Below are positions 57,147 to 64,000 of a stretch of DNA of 64,000 bases, one piece after another (positions within the stretch are counted from its first letter, which is position 1; each line of letters starts with the position of its first letter). The notes below the pieces were generated by a model, which was not told the DNA's origin, made no database searches, and saw nothing but the letters and a program-made list of their open reading frames with translations. The stretch is from Anniella stebbinsi (Eukaryota; Chordata; Lepidosauria; Squamata; Anniellidae). The DNA lies in the NCBI GenBank assembly GCA_029215795.1, contig JARDYH010000005.1, positions 30,324,001 to 30,388,000 on the forward strand, given 5' to 3'. Position numbers and translations under genes: made by a program.

Positions 57147-59014
57147 CTAGAACAAAGCATACAACTGATGTTACCAGTGCAGGTTGCAGAGGATGGAAAC
57201 CAAATGTTGAGACAGAGACCAGGTTTGCACTATCATGGAGGGAAATAAGCCATGGTGGCTTGTTTTCCCTCCCTGCACATCCTGGCCAAGAGTCACCTAA
57301 TTAACACAATTACCCTCACTGGGTGCAGGTCGTCATAACATCAAAATATGGTGAGGGTGGCTGGCTGGTGTGGTTTACAAACCACCCTGAACCCCATGAC
57401 TGCACCCAACGAGGTTAATTATGCGAGTAACACTCACAGGATGAGAAAAGGAACCAACGTGGCTTATTTTCCCTCCATGTTCATCTGAACCTGACCGGAG
57501 AGTACAACAGCCATTTGAATGGGAAAGGCTGCAAAAGGGCATGAAAGGCCCCCAAACCGAGGAGGCTTTCAAAAGTGCAGCATGAGGTACTGAACCATTT
57601 GGCAGCTCATGTTTTTATCCACAAAACCATTGAGGGGGAGAAGTAGTTTCTCTCCCCCAAATTACTGGGGTTACTTCTGATCTTAGAGAGACACCAGAAA
57701 AAAAACAAATCTAAAAGAGTTGCTTTGGAGGCAAATTGCAAGCGGCAGAAGGATTCAGCTCCTTACACACACACACACACCACTTTTGATCACCCCAACT
57801 GTATACAATTTGGCTCAACCTGGGTTTGATCGTGCTAGTGTTGGGGTCCCATCCAGTTGCACTGTTATTTCAAGCTATCAAGCCTACAGTCAACACATAA
57901 TAATCTTGTGTCCTTTCTGCACTTCCAATAGTAACATTTCCTCCTTTTTTCACTCCCTTGGTTTGCACCAATTTATTTAAGGTAACAACACTTGTGCGAA
58001 TAGGAAAGATGAATGAATGAGAACCACAGGCTGTAAATGTCATTTGTAGCCTGTGTGTTAATCTAAACTTTGCATGGCCACCAGAACAATGCAACATAGC
58101 CGTCAGTAACCTAGGGCTCTGAAATGGGTAAACAGCACCAATCCTGGAGGGGAAGATGATGGACGTAACATGGGAAAAGCATTTCCTTCCACTTACTAGG
58201 AAAAACAAATATGAGCAAGGATATCACTGACTAGTATGTTTACGTGGCAAGGGAAAAACACTTATAGACTAAGAATCAGGAATCAATCAGGAAGTACCCA
58301 GTTTAACTCGGCCATGGACTCAGTAGGCGGCCTTAGAAAAGCCACTCTTTCTCAGTTCCCCCAGCTAAAAATAAGGGGGAACAACAACGCTGACTTCCCT
58401 ACAGGCTTATTGTAAGGATTGCAATTAAATAATGCATATGAAGTGCATTGAACTGTTGAAAGTGCTGTACAGAAATGTATTATTATTATTATTGACTTAA
58501 TAAGCTCCATCAGCAAGCTGCTGTATAGATTGCAATTGCTTCTCCTCCATCAGCAGACTCTTGCCATCCAAGTGACATCCAAGTGTCATTTGATGCAGTA
58601 CAGAGAGGCAATGCCTATATAATGTACACACTCATGGTATTACCGGAGAGCCATAGTGGCCTTTTTAATCTCATGTATACCCCAGTGCAAACCTTGGGGA
58701 CAAAAGGTCAATTGATGCTGTCTACAGCACATACAATATTTGCAATTTTAAAACCAACACACCCTTGCATATTACAAAGAAAAATCATAGGATTTTTGTA
58801 TTTAAGCATGTGTCTAACATTTATGTTTTGGCTGCTTCCTACAAAACAATAATGGTGGGGCACATTTGAAATGTTGTTCTTAACTATCCCAAAGTTTGAT
58901 AGTGGGTAGAAATCCCTTTTCCACTTTGTCAAAAGGATACATGTTTTGAATCCCATACTATAATCAGAATCCTTCTCAACACAAATACCCACACAGGATT
59001 GAATAAATGCTTAC
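57147..59014 (-). other. LIMA1: LIMA1 intron (1.9 kb)
   Basis: Phase 1. It contains an inverted-repeat element at 57218-57496, a CA microsatellite at 57764-57780 and an ATT array at 58480-58493. 57800-59010 has no coding feature. Confidence 0.8.
57218..57496. mobile_element. Inverted-repeat DNA element (MITE-like)
   Basis: ACCAGGTTTGCACTATCATG with GGAGGGAAATAAGCCA at the left pairs with TGGCTTATTTTCCCTCC and GTTCATCTGAACCTGACC at the right. About 0.28 kb. It lies 70 bases upstream of the exon 56992-57146 acceptor. Confidence 0.6.
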
Positions 59015-59123
59015 CTGAGACATTGTGGCTTTTTTCACCAGAATTGAAATCAAGGTCCTCTGAAGAAAAGCTGTTCTCTGAGATTCTCCTACCACCAGCA
59101 GCCCTGCCCTGCTCACGTAGAAC
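59015..59123 (-). CDS. LIMA1: LIMA1 exon (RRISENSFSSEDL segment)
   Basis: 109 bases, acceptor TTTTTAAAACAG, donor CTCAG|GTAAGC. It encodes VLREQGRAAGGRRISENSFS, then SEDLDFNSGEKSHNVS plus one base. RRISENS..S.DDLE is a recognisable EPLIN block with a likely basophilic kinase site (RRIS). It is the most 5' LIMA1 exon in the window; phase 0 in. The preceding exon, which in mammals ends around the FEKGE motif, was not found before 64000. Confidence 0.92.
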
Positions 59124-59262
59124 CTGTTTTAAAAAGACAAAAAAAAATCTATTATTTCCTGACCAGGCAAGTATCATTCCCAGTAAAGGAGTTTTGCTAA
59201 TATCCATTATTATTTTAAAAAGGCATACTTATACTGCCCAAAAAAGATTTAACCCTTTTTCT

Positions 59263-59495
59263 CAGGGTGCTTCCAGATGACGCTTTTATCATGTAATTGC
59301 CCAGTCTCATTCACAGAACTTGTCTGGGGCAGTCCAAGCAATACTGTCTTCCACTTGTAACCCTTCCCTGTTTTCCCAACTCTTCTTCCATCTTTTTTTT
59401 TATTGCATAAAATACATTAAGGAGGAACAGATGGAATAGCTGACAACGCCTTCTGATTGGTAGCGCTAGGAGCTGTCTATCTGGAAACATCCTCA
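59263..59495. mobile_element. hAT-like MITE
   Basis: CAGGGTGCTTCCAGATGACG at the left and TCTATCTGGAAACATCCTCA at the right are inverted (core TTCCAGATRRAC). About 0.23 kb, no open frame. Confidence 0.6.
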
Positions 59496-59737
59496 GTTTC
59501 CTTGGCTAAAACTCTGGCCATCACCTGCCTCAACCTTCTTTCTGGATTTTTTTTTGTTTTGCAATGCCTCAGTCCTTCCTGGTCTACACAGAACTCTACT
59601 GGAGAGTCTTTATTTTCCTCTCTTGATGCTCACATTATGAAGACCATTACCTCATCCTCAGCTCCCTGCAGTACTCCCTGCAGAAACTCTATTCTTATTT
59701 TACAGCTTTGCTTCACCATTGGTTTCTACCCTTGTTT

Positions 59738-60052
59738 TCCCCATCTACAAGAGCAATTTAAAGCTCTTTCAAGGCGCATTACAAATTTTACTTCTACAAG
59801 AGCGGAGCGCAAATCGAGGGTTGAGGCGCTTTTTATCTCCACTTATGCGCATTATCCAATGTGCATTAAATAGCGAGTTATGGCCATGTAAACATGCGAT
59901 TCTACGCATGTAAACAACTTTAAAGCACGTTTCATACAGCCCGTAATGCGCTTCACCACCTCTCGTGAATAGGTATTAGGAGTAAATGCTCTTCTCCGTA
60001 TATGCGCATAATTGGGCAACCGGTGTCAAACCAAAATCTTGTAGAGGGGACC
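59738..60052 (+). mobile_element. GCGC-rich inverted-repeat element (MITE), copy 3
   Basis: CCCCATCTACAAGAGCAATT starts it and CTTGTAGAGGGGACCA ends it. It is colinear with copy 2 over the whole length (GGAGCGCAAATCG, TTATGCGCATTATCC, GTAAACAACTTTAAAGCA, TAATGCGCTTCACC), same orientation. Confidence 0.7.
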
Positions 60053-61189
60053 ATAGCCTCTGACCTTCACTCCTTCTCTGTTCTACGACCTTGGGTTGCC
60101 TGAAGATCTCCAGCTCTCTTAAAACAACTCTGCCCTTTCTTCCTTGCCTCCTGCTGTATCTGGAACTCCCTCCAGAACACCTATGAAATGTTTTCCCTGT
60201 CTCTTCCATCAAATGGAGTCACCAAAGCTCATGAAACCTTTGGCTTAACCCTTTAGCCCTCACCCCCACCTGAAACAAAGCACATATCCTTAACTTTGGG
60301 CATGTTCCCAAATTGTCTGGCATCTCTGTTTTCTCCCCTCCATCATCTGTCCCCCACCCAATAAAGTTTAATTGTAAATTCCGAGGCGACAGGGGACGCT
60401 CTGTGTCATATATATTGATACAAACCACCATTTCCTTCACACAAAGGAAAATCTCAATTGACCTAGTTAACATTAATTTTTTTAAAAGCTGAATATACAA
60501 GATAGACGTGCCCCAGTACCAGATCAGGCTCCAGGGTTGTAACTAGATCAAGCTTTTAATTTTGTTTATTTTGTTTTATTTACAGTATATCCTGCCCTTC
60601 AGCAGATCCCCATGGCAACTTATTGAGGTAAAATTACAATAAATCATGTTTTGTTGAGCAGTCGCACTTCCATAACTGCCTATTCAGAAATTTTAACATA
60701 ATTTCAGATAGGCCCTTGTGGTAACATCTGTACATATTATCGTCAGTCCTGAGTGCCATTTCAGACACTGTTTAATAGGACATCTCAAGATCCATGTCAA
60801 TGTAACTTTTTCGCATTTATTTTGTATCACTTTCACCACAGACATGCAACCCACCCAGGACTCTTAGCCAGATTGGCAAAAAAAAATTTTTTGGTCATGC
60901 ATTTAATTATTTAAAGCTAATAATTTCATACATCTTAAGATAGAAACATCTCAGGATTCATACTGATAAAGAAATACAGAAGTAATCTTCAGTTGGCTTT
61001 TTAGTCACATACAAACTAGACGCCTTCTTAAAAAGTTTGCTCAAAAGGTTCTTCAGAGTATTATGTTCTCCAGAATGTGCGATACTTTTTCAACTTAAAC
61101 ATAAAAGTGCCACTCCTGGAAGATATAGGTAAAATTAAAGTAACCAGTTGAAAAGGGAGTGTAGCAAGATGGTAAAATTAACTGGGTGT

Positions 61190-61252
61190 TCACAACCTCA
61201 AGAGCTTTGGCTATTGGGCGGTATAAGAATGAAATAAATACAAAAATAAATA
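61190..61252 (+). mobile_element. L2-like LINE 3' tail scrap
   Basis: GCTTTGGCTATTGGGCGGTA followed by TAAGAATGAAATAAATAC is the terminal part of the same LINE tail as 4985-5305. Confidence 0.5.
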
Positions 61253-61916
61253 AGTCACTCACTGGAAAAACTCATTTTTAAACTGAGGTGAAAGTGGGTT
61301 CCTTATATCCAAAGTTCCCCACCAGTAAAAGGTCTAAATTAGGTCAACACCTTTTCTGCTACTGAAGGTGAGTGTGCACTGCAATTGTATGAACTTGCAG
61401 ATTCCTCAGTTAAGTTTCCATATTCCTGTTGACCCCATGACCTCCTCCTATGACAATATAGGGCCAACACTGGGCAAGAGATCCTCAATGAACCCCTCCA
61501 TCAATGAGTATCTTCTCACTGCTATTGCCTTCAGCTTGTTTTGCTCCTCATCTTCTTCTCACCATTGCTACCACTTGCTTGCTTGACAGCCAGTGAGAAA
61601 GACAGCAAGGAGGCAGTAACATCTACTGCTCCTCCTTTTCATTACCACCACTGTCTGGGCCAGTGCAAGAAGTAATAAAACAAGCAGGTTATAAAGGTGA
61701 AGGTGTATGTGTGTGTGTGTGTATCCTCCATGTTTTTATTAAAGATACAATTTTAGCAGCAAGAGACTTGGAATACAATGGCTCATCAGCTGCAATTTGA
61801 TTCATGTTCTCCTGCTAAATTAATTTTATGAGAGAATCCAGTTTTGAAAATAAAGAGATGATGTTTTATGTAGAGGAGTTGGGCTTATAATGGAATTTAT
61901 ACTTTAGATCAGTCCA

Positions 61917-62340
61917 GCTGCATTCAGGTTACACGACAGTCAATGGTGGGGTAATAATCAAGTCAACAGTTGTTTATCTAGAGGGTACTCCCCACACAAT
62001 AGGATAAAAATTGATCATGATGTGGATTAGGATCAGCATTGAGTTGACTATTAGTCCATGCTGAATTAACTCATTCGTCCCCCACCTTCTCCCCCCCCCC
62101 ATAGTCCTCCTGCTAGTATCCCATCAGCCATTGCTGCCAAAAATCTATCCTGCCAGCTGGACTAGAGCAGCCACCGCTGCTTTGACCACTCTTGCCTTGG
62201 GACTATGTGGCCGAGGAAATAACCAACGGTTTCCTCCACACAACACAATAACCAATGGTGCTCCAAATAGCCAACTTGCACAGCGTTGGTTATTTGTGTT
62301 GGTTATTTTGGTGATGAGTGCTTCAGCGCTTCCTGCACTG
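61917..62340. mobile_element. Decayed relative of the 6952-7830 inverted-repeat element
   Basis: CATTCAGGTTACACGACAGT at the left recalls the TTCAGAYGACAC end. The interior repeats the partner's words: CACAACACAATAACCAATGG, TAGCCAACTTGCACAGCGTT, GGTTATTTGTGTTGGTTATT. The right end is decayed. Confidence 0.5.
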
Positions 62341-62569
62341 TGGGAGGAATGAATTGGTTCCTAACAGAAAGCTAAGCCTACAATAGCTGTTTATAAAAGT
62401 CTTTTGGACTGTAGTAAAGCATATGTCCAGAAGCTCTGAGATGAATGAATGAGGAATTGGAATGCTCTATACAGTCTAATCAATAGAAGATTGCCTTAGC
62501 TTCCATACATCTTATTTATATAGATTTAAAACTGAGAAAGATTCAACAAAAATTGAAGATTTGAGTATA

Positions 62570-63160
62570 TCACTCACCACAGAGGTTTGTTAAGAAGAAG
62601 CTGGCTTGCTCAGCTAGATACTGACGATGTAATGAGGACAATGTCTCACTGAGGCACACGATGTGAGCATACGCTGCAGTGGCTTCTTTTTGGTTGGATG
62701 TTATTGCTTGTATAAAATTTCTTGAAAAATCTGTGATAATAGGGGATGTACACGTGCCTTAAAATTACACCCCTGTGATGTGGGAATTAACAGATAGACA
62801 GCAAAAGTGGATACCGAGAGCCCTTGTAGTTTCAAAGTGATTTATACTTCAAGCTTGGAAGGAAAAACAGCCACAATCTATCACTCAACGGAGTAAAGAT
62901 CTCACTGCTCCTGCTACATTTGAGCCCATCTCCTTCAACCATCAAAGTCGTATGGATGCTTATTTAAGCATATGGATTGCTCACATTAATGTCTATATTT
63001 AAAATGGAAGTGTTAAATCATAGTCCCTCCCTGCTCTTTTGGTCCTTTTGTTTTCCTACATTAAAGTTGCTGTTAATGATTGCTTATTGATATGTTTTAT
63101 GATATGGATTTTTCCTGTTTTTGTTATTTGCATTGCAAATAAAGCTTTTTTATAAAAGGT
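62570..63160 (+). pseudogene. L1-clade ORF2 C-terminal fragment and 3' end
   Basis: Around 62630-62715 the plus strand reads a decayed Cys-His-Trp block (NEDNVSLRH...ASFWLDV) like the L1 ORF2 C-terminus. It runs on to GTTATTTGCATTGCAAATAA and an A-rich end near 63158. Distant and low-confidence. Confidence 0.35.
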
Positions 63161-64000
63161 TGCAATGGTGAAGAGGAGGAGCGACTCCAAGGGGGCTCTT
63201 CTCAGTGGGGCCCTGCTGGGGTGTAGGCCCTCAGCAGGTGCTCAACTGTACCCTACCTATTTGGCAACCCTACCTTTGGCAACTTTTGGCATGCCTACCT
63301 TTGGCAACCCTAAAAAATGTTTAAATCAGGGTGTCACAAGAGAGTAAAAGGTTTGCCTGAAGAAAATAGATTGCACATTCAATGTTGCATCTTTCAGTTT
63401 CGTATGCAGTATTCCAGCCACAGTTGAGTTCTGGGAAGGATTTGCAACTAGGTGGCTTCCACTTGGTTGTAGTGTCTGTTTTAACTGTGAGAGAATCAGG
63501 CTGATTGTTCTTAAGAGCAGAACTGGGGAACCTTTCTCAGCCAGAAGGGAGCATTCCATTTTGGATAAGCTCTCGCATGCCGCATTCTAATGATGGGCAG
63601 TGCTACCAGCAAAATCCAGACACCCCAGTGCCATTGTTCCAAATTTATAGTAGGAAACATGTTTACTCAGAAGTAAGCAAGACTGACTCACTCAGCAGTA
63701 CTTTCAAATAGCACGTGAAATAATAAAGATATACAGAAGCGAGCATGGCAAGCCTCTGCAGGGATAAGGGAAGCAGGTGTGAATCACTCAGCAGCTTCCT
63801 CCCTGGGAAGCGCCACCCTTGGCCCTGCAGGGAAAAGCACTTCTCTCTGATCAGTGGCTGGTCAGAGATAAGAGCTTTTCCCTCCTTGGCAGAAGGATCA
63901 GGACCAGCATCAAAAGCTGACAGACCAGATGAAGAATCTCCATGGACTTAAGGATTCCCATCCCTGCCCTAGAGAACATATCCTCCTACAAGACTGCAAA

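Larger units (their letters stand above)
59124..64000 (-). other. LIMA1: LIMA1 intron, extending beyond the right edge
   Basis: At least 4.9 kb. Elements recognised: 59263-59495, 59738-60052, 61190-61252, 61917-62340 and 62570-63160. 60053-61190 and 63160-64000 show no recognisable feature. No earlier LIMA1 exon was found. Confidence 0.65.

Overview
This window is vertebrate nuclear DNA, most likely from a squamate reptile (lizard or snake). It holds parts of two multi-exon genes in an AT-rich background full of CR1, L2-like and L1 LINE fragments, tRNA-derived SINEs and hAT-like inverted-repeat elements. Both tRNA-derived SINE types seen resemble families I know from squamates; species assignment is inference.

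Genes. The right part (about 35.0-64.0 kb) carries the 3' two thirds of LIMA1 (EPLIN, an actin-bundling LIM protein) on the minus strand. Seven coding exons with matching splice phases give 1653 coding bases (550 residues plus stop): 59015-59123, 56992-57146, 51204-51311, 45755-45803, 43766-43875, 40323-40456 and 36247-37234. A 3'UTR of about 1.2 kb follows. The 5' exons lie beyond the right edge. At 22.35-22.55 kb, also on the minus strand, is the first coding exon of CERS5 (ceramide synthase 5) inside a CpG island with an NRF1-type site, GC boxes and a (CGG)10 tract in the transcribed orientation. Its later exons were not found and probably lie beyond the left edge. LIMA1 upstream of CERS5 in the same orientation matches the mammalian order as I know it.

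Layout. 1-2.9 kb: L1 3' tail, then a broken endogenous retrovirus env and 3' LTR. 2.9-12 kb: LINE fragments, an L2-like reverse transcriptase gene split by a 3-kb insertion, a 0.9-kb inverted-repeat element. 12-17.3 kb: an almost complete CR1 (12.69-16.67 kb) nested in an older antisense CR1 that also received a SINE. 17.3-22 kb: probable CERS5 intron 1 or beyond, with decayed repeats. 22.1-22.8 kb: CERS5 promoter and exon 1. 22.8-35 kb: CERS5-LIMA1 intergenic region, including a GC-rich hAT-like element, an array of long hairpins, CR1 and L2 fragments and a 0.67-kb foldback element. 35-64 kb: LIMA1 and its introns, which hold second copies of the GC-rich and foldback elements, three copies of a GCGC-rich inverted-repeat family and several hAT elements, three of them with perfect 8-bp target duplications.

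No tRNA gene, rRNA gene or CRISPR array was seen. The most unusual material is in the non-autonomous elements. Chief among them is a GC-rich hAT-like family whose two copies carry ETS/CRE promoter motifs next to a palindrome with a consensus 5' splice site on each strand.
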